Below, one piece after another: positions 1-11,183 of a stretch of DNA of 64,000 nucleotides. The DNA comes from Buxus sempervirens. Its lineage: Eukaryota; Streptophyta; Magnoliopsida; Buxales; Buxaceae. A program made the translations under genes and the position numbers. Each line of letters starts with the position of its first letter. Positions within the stretch are counted from its first letter, which is position 1. A model generated the notes under the pieces. That model was not told where the DNA came from. It did not search any database and saw only the letters and a program-made list of their open reading frames with translations. The stretch is taken from contig OX387192.1 of NCBI GenBank assembly GCA_947561395.2, positions 310,001 through 374,000 on the forward strand, in the 5' to 3' direction.

Positions 1-850
1 CAGGTGTCTCACTTCCTTTTGCTTCACAGGGTTGTTGAGAGCCATAATATTCCATGTACCAAAGATTAACATGGGGAAGGAGTTGGAGATCTAAGCACAC
101 CCATGGGGGCTCCAGTGGCAGCATTGGGTATTGACTTCGCATGGTGCCACATTTTGTTCTTGTTGCTGGCATCTTTCATGGATTTTTTGCTGACAAGTAG
201 CTGTTTAGCTCTTTTATGTGCCTTTTTCTTTGAAGAATAACTATATAGAGTCAACAATGTCCATACTCTCCTCATCAACAAGAATTTTGAGGCTACTCTC
301 AATTTAGGGAACATCCACTAAAATGGAAGGAGAGAGAGAGGATGTTCAGGTTCTGTAACAAAATCACCGGAAATTGCGTTCTCTTTTATCTTTTCTGTTG
401 TGTTTAATTGACTTAGAGTAGCTACTGTGTTCTCAGACATTACATTGATGGTAATGTTACCCGACTGACCCACCTTGTTCCACCCAACTTCCTCATGGCT
501 TTCCTTGAGGTTTCTGAAGTCTGTAGATAATGACTTTTCTGTTGTATCTTTATGCTCTGATTTATCTGAAGTTTACGTGTTATTAGGAATCCATTTCTTC
601 TCAGTGGCTTTAACAGTAGGCCATTGGATAAGCTATGATCAAACCTGAAGCAAGTGGTGCATTTGAGGTGCTTCCATAAGTCCTCAACCTTGACCTCAAC
701 AATATCACCACTACAAGAATTCTCATCCATATTAAGAAATAGACAATCTGGTATTGACATTCCTCATCTAATTCCACACAAAATTCATTCTTGCTAAGCA
801 TTGAAGAGCTTTATTCTTGCTAAACCTTAAATTGTCATTTCTTTTCAGCT
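1..850 (-). mobile_element. L1-type LINE, ORF1 end and ORF2 start
   Basis: Read on the minus strand, 440-800 encodes the C-terminal part of a plant L1 ORF1. The pattern is an acidic stretch (VELDEECQY), then NMDENS, then a zinc-knuckle-like CTTCFRFDHS in which the usual glycine and last cysteine are altered. At 1-70 the same strand reads WNIMALNNPVKQKEVRHL, which matches the start of the L1 apurinic endonuclease (usual form WNIRGLN.P.KQ.EV). Frames shift several times, so the copy is dead. The body of ORF2 lies off the left edge, and the ORF1 N-terminal half is missing, so the copy is 5'-truncated near 850. Confidence 0.75.
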
Positions 851-1311
851 TAATTTCAATCCTGGGCTGGAACTGCCTTAAACCTAAAACTTGTCAATTT
901 TTTTTGCCTTAATTTATATTATTGAAGCTGCCTTTAAATATTTTAGAACATGCACTAATTATTTAGATATTTTGTTGGGCTTGACCAAAGAATTAACTAT
1001 GTTGGAAACTGTTCTCAAGAGAAAAAAATTTTCAAGATACCTGTGTGAGTACAGTAGGAGCCTCCATTACATCAGAGACAGCAAAAGAGGTCCTTTTGTT
1101 TTGATAGTGTATGCTTTGAACTTATAAGAAGACAAGCAGTAACTGGTTGATGAGGACAGAAAAAGCCAATGGCAAATTCAAATTCTTGTATAATTTCAAA
1201 ATCCATTCCTTTTAGCATTTAACTAGAAAGGTCCCAATTGACATGATTGCAGTGATTCCCTCGAGTGACCTTCAAAATAAAAATCAAGACTCCCATTTCT
1301 TGATCTCAAGT
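851..1311. other. No gene seen; intronic or intergenic DNA
   Basis: AT-rich single-copy-looking DNA between an L1 remnant and an RTE remnant. The one short frame (891-1127) has no recognisable domain. If ATG4 starts left of the window, this stretch is intron. Confidence 0.5.
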
Positions 1312-1722
1312 CTATCATCATAATCATCATAAGCCAGTTCCCACCAAAGTGGGGTCGGTGACACAAATCTTGTCTCTTCATCCTGCTTTATCAAAATCAT
1401 ATCTTCAGTTAATCTACGTTTTTGTAAGTTTTGTTTTACACACTCCATCCATGTCTTTTTAGATCTTCTTCTTGCTCGCTGAGGCCCTTCAATATTTACG
1501 CTCTCACATCTTCTTACAGGTGCATCTTTGGGTCTCTACTTTAAATGACCAAACCATCTTAATCTCCTCTCCTCCATTTTATCCTTAATGCATGCTATGT
1601 CTAACCACTTTTGAATGTAATCATTTCTTATTTTGTCTTTCTTTGTTTTGCTATAAGTCCATCTTATCATCCTTATTTCAATAACACTCATATTTTGAAT
1701 ATGTTGATTCTTTGCCACCTAA
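1312..1722 (-). mobile_element. RTE-clade LINE 3' fragment
   Basis: The minus strand encodes AKNQHIQNMSVIEIRMIRW and then DKMEERRLRWFGHLK, the C-terminal signature of plant RTE reverse transcriptases (RMLRW...G..R...RLRWFGH). It ends in a TGATGAT-type simple repeat at 1312-1330, which is the normal RTE 3' end. The copy is cut on its 5' side at about 1722, where the hAT element begins. The conserved Tyr-Gly-Ala-Glu-Cys-Trp stretch that should come next is absent, so the hAT insertion, or a later deletion, removed the rest. Confidence 0.8.
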
Positions 1723-2033
1723 GGTTTTGAGTTTCGGTGCCATTGGGCGTGTTGCCCCAGGGCATCGAGTCGCCGATTCACTGGAAAAGTGATTTTCCAA
1801 TAATAATATGTACAATAATTGCATTTGCATGTATAATTGTACTAAAAGTTACTACAAGTAGCAGTTATATACTTAAAAAAATCATGCAAACGCAATGTGA
1901 CATGTAAATGTAATGATCGGGTGATGCTGTGGGCTGTGCATAAATCAAAATGACAAATAGGATCCAAATTTTAAATTAAATTGAAACAACAATACAAAAA
2001 GTAAAAACATATAATCATACCGCCAAATCAGTA

Positions 2034-2879
2034 CTAAAATAATTGGCGAGGCTCAAACCCTGCTCTCTTGCCAATAAAGTGGTAGTAACGCTTCCATCCC
2101 ATCCGAAATCTATACTTTCTCTGATATGAACGAACATGCTGCTTATACTCCTCCTGTGTCATGTGTGCCATGATACCAACTGGAGGGAAATCAGAATAGT
2201 AGTAGTAACGATCTGGCTCTGGCTGTGATGGTGATGGAGGAGATGACGTAGGATATCCAGGATGCTCGTATGGAGGGGCTACAGCTCTAGTAGGTATAGG
2301 CATAGCATAATAACCGTACGGATATGGGTTCACTGGAAAGATCCCAGATGGATCAGATGTTTGCATGTGTGCTCCAGGATATTCATATGAAGTACCATAA
2401 CTACTATTATCCGATGAATTTGCTGGCCCAAGCTGCTGAGGATAGTAGAATGGATAGTGTCCCTGGCTCAGCTGTGGTGGATATTGATCTTCATAAGAAC
2501 TCGATGATCCTCTAACATCTAAAGATTCAAAACTCTGTGCCATGGAGGACGAGTCATTGTGCATTCCTGTATGCTGTCTCTCCTTGCCTTTCCTTCTTTG
2601 ATAGGAACGTGCTTCACTCTCACAATGACCTCTAAACCTGTGGTCAGTGTCCTGTGTGGCATGATAGAAAGCCACATTTCCAGTAAAAGGGCTCAACCTC
2701 GGGCCACTGGTGCCAACACCACCATGATTACCACTAGTACCACCATTTCCACCATCTCCGTCATCATCATCTAATGATTCAGACTCATCCTCCTCATCTG
2801 TCTCCTCCTCCTCCTCTGGATAACTCAACACGTCCACGGGCTGGGGCTGATGTCGTCGTAGCAACGGAGGGAGGAACAA
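2034..2879 (-). pseudogene. hAT transposase C-terminal tail, low complexity
   Basis: An open frame of 281 codons forms the C-terminus of the transposase. It begins with an acidic block (PEEEEETDEEDESES, then Asp/Gly), passes through a stretch rich in Tyr, Pro and Ser (repeated YYYP, YEYPG, PYPYGYY), and ends with a basic, Tyr/Arg-rich segment, RYYYYSDFPP...QRKYRFRMGWKRYYHF, then GFEPRQLF and a stop. The dimerisation region lies just upstream in a different frame (2794-3012), so a frameshift separates the two near 2800-2880. The tail is disordered in character; its function is unknown. Confidence 0.65.
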
Positions 2880-3330
2880 TTCTCACGGATCTATCTAATG
2901 AGTCTTCACTGCCCTTCCCCCTCTCCTCCTCTATAGCTACATCCACATTGATGCCCATCTCTGCTGCAGCATGCGCAATGACTGGGCTAGGACGACCATC
3001 AGGCTCATCCATCTCAATACATCTAACCTACTCTGCTAATGGATCCTCATCATCAACTTCATTACTGAATAATACATCCAAAAGATCCTTCATCGTCGTG
3101 GTGCGCTGTTCTTTCTCTAACTGTCTTGTCCTCAGCCTCATGTTGTAATGGCAGAAAACTAACTTCTACAACCTTTGATAAGCTAGCCGGTTCCTCTTCT
3201 TTGTGTGTATGAGTGCAAACGTACTCCAATTGTGCTCACAAGCAGAGGAAGATGCTGTCTGAGCCAATACTCGGCATGCTAGCTTCCTCAGTACAGGGGC
3301 ATTTGTACCATACATCGCCCACCATTCACC
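2794..3330 (-). pseudogene. hAT transposase dimerisation domain
   Basis: The minus strand reads PGEWWAMYG..APVLRKLACRVL, then SSSACEHNWSTFALIHTKKR, then NRLAYQRL and KLVFCHYNMRLR. This is the classic hAT C-terminal dimerisation block (W...YG...P.L...A..VLS...SS...ER.WS.....H...R). Two in-frame TAG codons interrupt it, one at 3166-3168 after YQRL and one before VRCIEMDE. A likely intron lies between this block and the next coding block upstream (about 3340-3415). Confidence 0.8.
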
Positions 3331-3419
3331 TGGATTTACAAATAGAAAATGTTAACATTTATTTAGAAATTAGAATAGAGAAGAATCATTTAATAAGTAA
3401 TATTCACAAATAAGTGTCA

Positions 3420-4257
3420 CACGGCATCATCGCCGTCCTCGATGCAATCGCCATGGTCGACCTGAACGAGCCCATCGCATCTCTAAATAGTATCAACTGG
3501 TAGTGGAATTTGAAAGGGTTAAACAGTTTAGTATTTACTATAACTATTAAGAAGTAAGAACTAATATGCATAATTCAAGTAATAGATTCACTACCACATT
3601 TACAATTTACAATCCTGTACCTCGTTTCCAAAATTGCCAACTGCATTTGAATGGGGGTCCAACTTCATGATAACTTGGTGGACCGAAGCGCAGAGGTCCG
3701 TGCGGGTGCCAAGGTTATCCTTATAATGGCACTTGGAATTCAAATAATATGCTACATTGACGATTACAAGAAAAAAATTAGTACAATTAAAATATAATTA
3801 TAAACATTATTGAACATAAAAGATTCAAATAGAATTATAATTATACCAGTTGAATGCAAAGGATGAGCTAGCTTCTTGAATCATCTATCATTAATAATCT
3901 TGTGTACCCACTTGTACGATGAGGGTGATGCGGCCTTAATCTGAGATTTCATCATAGCCATACACTAATATATAAATTCTATCGTGGGATAGGCATCTGT
4001 GTCAACTATCCTCAGTACACAGTATATAGGTTCCAGTACATCAATCAACTCTCGCACATGCTCCCAAAAAGTGCTGGATAAAACAATATCCTCTACTCTC
4101 CTTCTCATATTCCTGCGACTCTAAGTACATCTCATCCAATCCTCACTGGTGAAGAGTGATCTCAATCCCTGCCTGTGCCTCAAATACTATCCAATGTAAT
4201 GTAGTTCGTGTCGAATTTGGTAATCCCCGGCTGAACTATGTCCACACCACATCTTTC
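3420..4257 (-). pseudogene. hAT transposase central catalytic region, broken
   Basis: Recognisable peptides in scattered frames include PGITKFDTNYITLDSI, then LRHRQGLRSLFTSEDWMR, VEDIVLSSTFWEHVRELI, VLEPIYCVLRIVDTDAYPTI, MAMMKSQIKAASPSSYKW and NAVGNFGNE. These match the central RNase H-like and insertion region of plant DUF659 hAT transposases. Interruptions include a stop at 4258-4260, a frameshift near 4190, and at least two stops further on. AT-rich gaps near 3500-3600 and 3740-3850 look like introns. The element therefore cannot make transposase itself. Confidence 0.7.
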
Positions 4258-5322
4258 TCACATCTTCGCAAGTACATAGTTGTAGTTGTACACAAATGTG
4301 GTGAGTGATCGTGCATCCATCAATGTGGTAAGCACATGGCTCCTCTTGCCAATCACCTCTAGCATCAAGTCGATGCAATGTGTGGCACACGGCGCCCAAT
4401 AGAGGTTATACTGCCGCTCTAATGTCTGGCCGGCTTTCTTGAATGCACAGCCATTATCTGTCACAATCGGAACCACGTGCTCTCTGCCAATTTCCTCTAT
4501 CACGCTCTCTAATAGGCCTGCAATATAGGGCGTATCCTTGATCTTGTCTGATGCGTCAACAAATCTCAAAAATACTGCCCTGCTTTTGTAATACACCATG
4601 AAATTGATGATGGATAGTTTAGTAGGACTTGTCCATCCATCACACATGATGGTAACTTCAAACTGGTCCCAGTGGGGTCGTAAGGATGTAATAAACTCTC
4701 TTATCTCTACCTCCTCCTCGTCCAAGTATGTACCCATAATCTCTCGAGGCGTAGGAGGTAAGACCCCCTGACCCGACTCCTGGATAATATCAACCATATT
4801 CTTGAACTGTGGACTCGCTGCTGTATTTGCTGGAATGTGATTGAAGATAAAGAATTTTGATATGAATTTTTCCATCCTCTGCCTGACATTACCCTTGCCC
4901 CACATATCCCTCAATCTCTTTTGCCTGGCACCAGATGAATGGAACATACTAGGCTCCATAGGATAATCGGGTATCCTAGTACTTTGATAATGAGTGAGTC
5001 CAGGCCCAGCCCCAGGTCGATCAGCCCCACGCCTAGGAGCATCAACATCAACTGCATCTCCTCTAGAGGTACCACCCCTGTGAAATCCTTACCTCCCAGC
5101 CTTTCTCCTCTCAAACTCAGACTGCAAAGATGCTCGCACTAAGGCTCTGAATGCCGCCCTCTCTGTCTCTGTCACCATGTCCTCAAGGTACCCTATATCA
5201 TCATCATCATCCTCCTCAGCCGTAGGGGGTCGGATAGGCTCTGCCAATCTACGTCTAATCTCCTCCTGTGCGTGCCTCCTCTCCGCCCTAGATGTATTCC
5301 CTGACTGTAAGTGCTCTCTCAT
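4258..5322 (-). pseudogene. hAT transposase DUF659 domain and linker
   Basis: One frame holds a linker with a poly-Asp block (TAEEDDDDDIGYLED) and a basic MREHLQSGNTSRAERR segment. It then runs from MEPSMFHSSGARQKRLRDMW into the DUF659 core: HIPANTAASPQFKNMVD, then VTIMCDGWTSPTKLSIINFM, then KDTPYIAGLLESVIEEIG, then VVPIVTDNGCAFKKAGQ. DGWT and VTDN are the conserved acidic positions of the hAT RNase H-like fold. One in-frame stop (5089-5091) splits the linker from the core; otherwise the frame is continuous. Confidence 0.85.
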
Positions 5323-5346
5323 TTGCCTCTTAACCTCTGGACGAAC

Positions 5347-5547
5347 TCAAGGGTAGTTGGCCACGTTCTTGTAGCTGTGCGTCAAATGCTGCTTAAGTCG
5401 TGATACTCCACCACCCTTTATGATTTGGTGGCAATAATTGCAGATGGTCTTATTTTTGTCTCCCTCAAATCTCATGCCATGGGCCCAGCCAATATTTTGT
5501 CTCCTGCCATCAGGGTGGTCCCCTCTACTACCACTGCTAGATGCCAT
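5347..5547 (-). pseudogene. hAT transposase N-terminal BED zinc finger
   Basis: The start at 5547 (MASSSGSRGD) gives a clean N-terminus followed by a BED finger: aromatic GWAHGMRF, then CNYCHQIIKGGGVSRLKQHL and a second His, a C-x2-C...H-x3-H pattern that binds DNA at transposon ends. A TGA at 5347-5349 ends it where the family normally continues; the downstream frame resumes at once with VRPEVKRQMREH. That stop and the one at 5089-5091 are the only breaks in the N-terminal half, so this copy died fairly recently. Confidence 0.85.
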
Positions 5548-5559
5548 ATTTCTCTAATA

Positions 5560-6270
5560 GTCTAACTAAAAAGGCTGAAATCAAAATAAAAGTGCTACAC
5601 AATGAAAGACGAACCCTTGCACAATGCACAATAAAAAATTATGATTGTTAATCCGTAATAATAAATTAGTATATTAACATTACCAATTAATTATAATTTA
5701 TAAACCGTATTAATTTTTAGATTTTTTTTCATTTTTCCATATTATTATAATATTTTTCATAATTCCAGAAAAATTTTAATAAAAAAATTATATAAAACCC
5801 GATTCTTCAAAATTATTTTTCTATAATAAATAAATTAAATTTATGAATTTAGTTTGAGAATTTATCTATTTTTTTATCCTTTTATATTGATTTTCGACTA
5901 AATGTAATAAAATAAATTAATATTTTTATTAAAAAAATATTCGCCACCACCCATCTATACATTGGGCATCCCTAGATATTATATATAAAATTCATGATAT
6001 TATATAAAGTCTATAGCATTAAATTAAAAATAATAAAAAAGCGTTTTTATTAATTTTTGGATTAAATAATTCAAAAAATGATTATTTTTATTAAAATTAA
6101 TCCGGGGACACCCATCTGTAGATCGGGTTTCCCCATATATTATACATAATTTTCATAAAATAATACAAGGTTTATACAATTAAACGAATTTCTACCAATT
6201 TTCGCATAAAAAATGCTAAAAAATAAATTTTTTAATTAAAAAATAAAACATCGACTGATGTCTGTAGATT
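5560..6270. repeat. AT-rich subterminal repeats of the hAT element
   Basis: The DNA is strongly AT-rich and holds an imperfect tandem repeat. The motif CCACCCATCT-TA-A--GGG-TCCC, followed by ATATTATA and TAAA tracts, occurs at about 5945 and again at about 6115, with a weaker third copy near 6255. Spacing is about 140-170 bp. In hAT elements such subterminal repeats bind the BED-finger transposase; that role here is inferred. Confidence 0.45.
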
Positions 6271-6303
6271 TGGTATCGGACTAACACATATCAAAAATTA
6301 AAG

Positions 6304-6813
6304 AATCGGGTTTGATTAAAGGTTTCAAGGTCGGAAGAAATAAGGTAACAATATCCCACCTACAGTTTGCGGATGATACCTTGGTATTCTTGGAAGCATC
6401 TAAGGACCAAATGATGTGGTTGAAGAGCATATTGCACACCTTCCATATGATATCAGGTCTTAAGGTTAATTGGGAGAAGAGTTCCATAGTAGGATTGAAT
6501 CTAGAGTAGGATGAGTCTCTTTCTCTTAGTCGGATCTTAGGGTGTCAGTTGGGTTGTTGGCCGATGTCGTATCTAGGTCTTCCTCTTGGTGCGTCCCTTC
6601 GTAATGTCAGTTTTTGGGAGCCAGTCATTGAAATAGTGGAGAAGCGATTGGCACTATGGAAGTGGAACTATTTATCTGGGGGGGGGGGGGTAGGATAATC
6701 CTAATCAAGGCTGTGCTTGCAAACCTCTCAGTTTATTTCATGTCTTTGTTTAGGATGCCTAGAAGAATTGTGGCCATAATTGAGAAAGCCCAAAGGGACT
6801 TTCTATGGGAAGG

Positions 6814-6844
<31 letters not shown>

Positions 6845-7557
6845 TGGGGGAAGAATTTAGTAAGGTAGGATAAGGTATGTGTTGATAAGGAGATGGGAGG
6901 GATCGTGATGGGTATGATAGCCCATCGAAACTCGTCTCTTCTTGCTGAATGGTTGTGGCGTTTTAGTACAGAAAAAGAAAGTTTGTGGCACCGAGTGATT
7001 ACAAGTAAATATGGAAGTGATGATAATGAATGATTTATAAACTTGAGGGCACGACCTCCAGGAAACTGCCCGTGGAAGGTCATTATGAAACTTGCATCAC
7101 TGTTTTACCCTCGTATTAGATTGAGCATTGTATTTGGATCATCGATTCTTTTTTGGCATGATTTATGGTGGGGCAATCAGAAGTTATCTACCCACTTTTC
7201 TTGTTTATTCTCCCTTGCTCTCCTTCCTAATGTTTCTGTGGCTGATACTTTGGATTGGTATTTTTCTGGTTCCTCTTGGAATCTTCCATTTCGGAGAAAT
7301 CTTCACCCTCCTAAAGTGGAAGAGATTTCTTTGCTCATTGATGGTTTAAATGATATGACTCTTGATCCCCTAGGTTATGATAAGGTATCTTGGTCCTTTT
7401 CACCCAATAGACTGTTTTCTTGCAAATCTTTCTTCAATTCGATTACAAATGGTTCATCACATCCTATGGTATCCTTCCCGGTACATCAGTTATGGAAGCC
7501 TAAGGTCCCTCTTAAGATTAAGGCCGTTTTATGGATTGCCATTTTATACAGGATAAA
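6304..7557 (+). mobile_element. L1-type LINE, RT end to zinc-binding domain, part 1
   Basis: The plus strand starts inside reverse transcriptase (HLQFADDTLVFLEA, with the catalytic F-A-D-D), then ISGLKVNWEKSSI and SYLGLPLGA. It continues through a G-run at LSLGGR..LIKA and a 29-nt G-run at 6816-6844, then the zf-RVT region (ILFWHDLWWG, VSWSFSPNRLFSCKSFF, LWKPKVPLKIKAVLW). The copy is 5'-truncated and has stops and shifts. It is split by a solo LTR and resumes at 9791. Confidence 0.85.
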
Positions 7558-9790
7558 CACGGTGTTAGAACCCTAATTTTGGGGATTTTAATTGAAAAAA
7601 ATAGAAAAGGAAGTTTTTGATATAAAAATTGAAAAATAGGGGGAAAGTGAAAATTTTAAAATTAATTTTTTACCCTTAAGTTTTCAAAATATCAGAAAGG
7701 GAATTAACTTTCTTGAATTTACAAAAATTGGCCCCTGAATTTCAACAAACATACTCCTTCTTTGTTTGTTTGTGGGTTGCCATTTTGGCAACAAAAAGCC
7801 AAGGGAAATCATTCTAAAAATGAAACCCATGGTAAAAGAAAGTAATTGAGAAAGAAAAGAGAAGGTTTTTGGATGATTTCGGCAGCTTTTTCAAAACTTC
7901 TAAATTTTTTTAGTCGACTGGTGGCCTGCCGATGGAACGAAATTTTTGCTAATCTCTCTTGGTCTCAAAGCTGGAGGCTTTCCTTTCCTTTTTGGGTGGT
8001 TGAACCTCCTAATTTGTCTATCTTCTGTGAGTTATAAAAAGGAATGGTGTTTCTGCAGAAAGGGGAGGGGGAAAACGAAAAATCTTTGGCTGATTGAGAA
8101 AACCCATCAGACCTCTTCTCTCTGTCGCTCTTTCTCTCTCACCATCTTCTCCTTTTGTTGCTTCTCTACTTGTCATCTTTCAGTCGATTCTCTCTCTGTC
8201 TCGCATACCATCTCTGTCGCACCTCTCAGTTGCTGGTTTCTCTTAGTCGCACTCTCCCATCAGAGGCAATTTTTGGAATCAGTTGCTGCTCCTTCCCTGT
8301 CGTAATTAGCTCTTTTCCTGGAACTGTTCGTGGCCTTTCTCTTCTGAGAAGAATCAAAGTAGCAGTAGCCTTTTTTGCATAACATTCCAGTGAAGTTTAC
8401 AATCGACATGTAAGCCTCATACCCTTGCTGTTTGCATCTACCCAATTATAATCAACTCATTCATCTATTGAAATAGTGTATGGTTGGAGAGAGTTAGTCT
8501 GACATTAAACAATGTCCAGAAACGAGTTATGCTACAGTTTTTTTTTTCTTTTTTTCATGTAAAATGTGTGTTCAATTAGTCAACCGTGTTCTTTATTTGC
8601 ATTTTTTTATGTAACATGATCTCTATTATTTTTATTTATGTAATTAATAGTATGATTTCTGTTATTTCGTTTTTAGGCTATATGGATTATTTCATCTAAA
8701 AAAAAATGGGGGAACATAGATTATAATGGTTATATAACTTGCAATAAAGATTAGTATTATTTGATCTTTTAATTAGTTTAGAACCATAGGATTAAAAAAA
8801 CGAAAAAAGAAAAGAACTTGTCATTATGAAATTCTGGAACAATAGGTTATACATATTTTAGAAATTTAGAAACATTTAGAAAATGAGAAATTTTCCTTTT
8901 TAAGTAAATTTAGAAACTTCCCTTTTTAATATTTCGAAATTTGTAAATATAAGGATTTTAGAAATAATTCTCTTGGATAAAATCTAATTTAGAAATGTTT
9001 CCTTTTTTAGGATTTATATATATTGGTAAATTTAGAAACATTTAGAAAATTAGAAATTTTCCTTTTTTAATAAACTTAGAACTTTCCTTTTTAATATTTA
9101 GAAATTTGTAAATAATAGGATTTTGGAAATAATTACCTTGTATAAAATTTAATGAACTTAGAAATTTTCCCTTTTTTAGGATTTGTATATTAGCAAATTT
9201 AGAAACATTTATAAAATTAGAAAATTTCCTTTTTTAGTAAATTTAGAAACTTTCTTTTTTAATATTTAGAAATTTGTAAATATTAGGATTTTAGAAATTA
9301 TTACCTTGTAAAAAATTTAACAAACTTAGAAATTTTCCCTTTTTTAGGATTTGTATATTAGCAAATTTAGAAACATTTAGAAAATCAGAAATTTCCTTTT
9401 TTAGTAAATTTAGAACTTTCCTTTTTAATATTTAGAAATTTGTAAATATTAGGATTTCAGAAATAATTATCTTGTATAAAATTTAACAAACTTAGGAACT
9501 TTCCTTAGCATTTGTAAATATTTAAAAATTTGAAATTGTATATAAATAATTTCTTTTAAGGGTGAAATTTAGATAAGGTAACTGGTTCATTGAATCAGGG
9601 GTGGTTGGGTGCCTAACACCTTCCCAACCACTTAATTGAACCCCCTAACCAAGAAATTTGGTTGAACCAGATTTTAAACTCTCATGTGATTAAATAATTT
9701 TCTTGGTGTTCATCCACACCCAAAATTGAACCATGGATGGTGGTGACTCCATTGACCCAAACCGACCCCACGGGCCGTGTTCCCACACGG
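7558..9790 (+). mobile_element. Solo LTR, Tat/Ogre-like Ty3/gypsy, in L1
   Basis: The LTR body is 7563-9785 (2223 bp), starting TGTTAGAACCC and ending GTTCCCA, with a 5-bp target duplication CACGG at 7558-7562 and 9786-9790. L1 coding sequence resumes exactly on each side. The 3' part shares GGTGCCTAACACCTTCCC, the ACACCCAAAATTGAA motif and a GGTGGTGACTCC stretch with the LTR at 47180-50123. A TATA-like TTATAAAAAGG lies at about 8033. No coding capacity; a fossil left by LTR-LTR recombination. Placing it in Tat/Ogre rests on these end motifs only. Confidence 0.75.
8850..9510 (+). repeat. Tandem array, unit about 167 bp, about four copies
   Basis: Inside the solo LTR the phrase AAATTTAGAAACATTT recurs at about 8861, 9026, 9193 and 9361, a spacing of 165-168 bp. 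Each unit continues with CCTTTTTTAGTAAATTTAG, AATATTTAGAAATTTGTAAA and ATTACCTTGTATAAAATTTA. Copies differ by a few percent. Confidence 0.85.
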
Positions 9791-10549
9791 CAAATCTAAT
9801 TCAAAGAAAATGGAAAGGGATCGCTTTATGCCCGCATGTTTGCTTCATGTGTATGGAATACGGAGAGAGCATAGATCATCTTTTTCTTCATTGTTAGTTC
9901 GCCAGTATTATTTGGATGTGTTTGTTTGAGATGATCGGAGTTTCTTGGGTGTTCCCAGATACTTTTGAGGCATGATTTAACCAGTGGAGAGTTATGGGCC
10001 TGGGTAGGAGGGGCAAATTGTTGTGTGATATGTTATTCCATGCAATTGTCTGGTTCATATGGTTGGAGCGTAATAGTAGGATCTTTAGGGATATCAGGTT
10101 ATTGGTAGACCGGGTTTTTGATTCCATGTTGATTGCTTTAGCATCATGGGCTTCGGTTCTCCTAGAATTCCAAGGTTTATGGCCTATAGAGATTGTGAAG
10201 GATTGGAAAAAGTGGTGCTTTTCATCTCTTATTGTGGAAGATGGCTCGACGAGAGGGATGATCCCAGATATGATATAGGGGTTTAGGAGATTGGGAATGA
10301 GTAGTGCTGTTGGTCTGAAGTTGAATGGCTTGTTCAGCTTTTGATCAAGGAGTCTTGTGTGGTGTTAGATATGGTTATGATATGTACAGTGGATTGACAA
10401 TGTTTTTGATTTTCGGGTATATTGGGGGATTGTGAAAACTTTGTAGAGTGATCTTTTGTGTTTACGATTGTATACTCCATACTCTATGCTTTCACACTCA
10501 TATAATATATATACACATCTTCATTATTCATCCAAAAAAAAAAAAAAAA
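9791..10549 (+). mobile_element. L1-type LINE 3' part with poly(A), part 2
   Basis: Continues the L1 split by the solo LTR: GIALCPHVCFMCMEYGESIDHLFLHC completes the zinc-binding domain, followed by HAIVWFIWLERNSRIF and a 3' untranslated tail. An A-run at about 10533-10549 marks the 3' end. Confidence 0.85.
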
Positions 10550-11132
10550 TTAGCACCAACTATTTTTCTAGGAGAGCCTGGTCTATTTTTTTTAAAATGT
10601 CGCCTTTTCAAACTTGATCACCTTTGCTTTTGTAGATATTCCATTTTTTTATGATGTAAAGTAAATGTAACTGATACAGTGGAGCAACTAAAAACAAACA
10701 TACAAAAATACAAAAACAGTCCCTAGCCATCTTGCAAACGCTCCATTTTCAATCATAGTTGATTGAAAATGGACCGTGAATTGAACAAGACATTCAAACT
10801 CACGGTCCAAGATCAATCAGTCGATAAGAAAACTGAAGGCTCCACACCCCCGTACATAGACCCATATCTCTGTCTATGTGCTCCCACTAAATCACCATCA
10901 AGATCCCCAAGAAATAGTAGCCCAGCATCGTCTGATCTCACCACTCGAATACCCAGAAAACAAAGGAACCAAGGCTGCCCATGTAGAAATCAATGCATGT
11001 ATGACTGTTCACTTTTTAGAAGACAAATATTTGTAATTTTAATTTTGGATAATGAGTATAGTATTTTATGTTTAATAGGCACTTATCTTTTACATTGTTG
11101 TTGGTTGCTGAATAGTAGTGATACGTATGCAG
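10550..11132. other. ATG4 intron end with three hairpins
   Basis: No exon is convincing here. A frame at 10763-11010 is rich in Ser, Pro and Cys but matches nothing in ATG4. Three inverted repeats sit close together: CCATTTTCAATCA/TGATTGAAAATGG (10743-10772, 4-nt loop), GGACCGTGA/TCACGGTCC (10771-10808) and ACATAGAC/GTCTATGT (10854-10879). The stretch ends in a splice acceptor, TATGCAG, just before 11133. Confidence 0.5.
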
Positions 11133-11183
11133 GCAATGCTGTTTCATTGTTTGGGAAGAGCATGGAGAAAGCCATTGCAGAAG
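11133..11183 (+). CDS. ATG4: ATG4 exon: [17 protein letters not shown]
   Basis: Fifty-one bases, 17 codons, between the acceptor TATGCAG and the donor GTAAGATG. The peptide follows the catalytic-Cys helix in plant ATG4 (VAQALLFH.LGRSWRK). Both ends are phase 0. Another frame is open across this exon and its flanking introns, but it gives no ATG4 similarity. Confidence 0.85.

Larger units (their letters stand above)
1723..6245 (-). mobile_element. hAT DNA transposon with interrupted transposase
   Basis: A long minus-strand transposase gene of the BED/DUF659/hAT-dimerisation type fills 2034-5547. The outer left end (TAAGGTTTTGAGTTTCGGTG at 1723) resembles the CAAGGTTT...TTTCG ends of the short elements at 24993 and 40269. 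Similarity continues inward (a TTGGGCGTG..GCC stretch), so these look like one family. The right end is not clear: AT-rich DNA with imperfect tandem repeats runs to about 6245, and an L1 fragment follows. No second terminal repeat or 8-bp duplication can be shown, so that end may be deleted. Confidence 0.75.
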
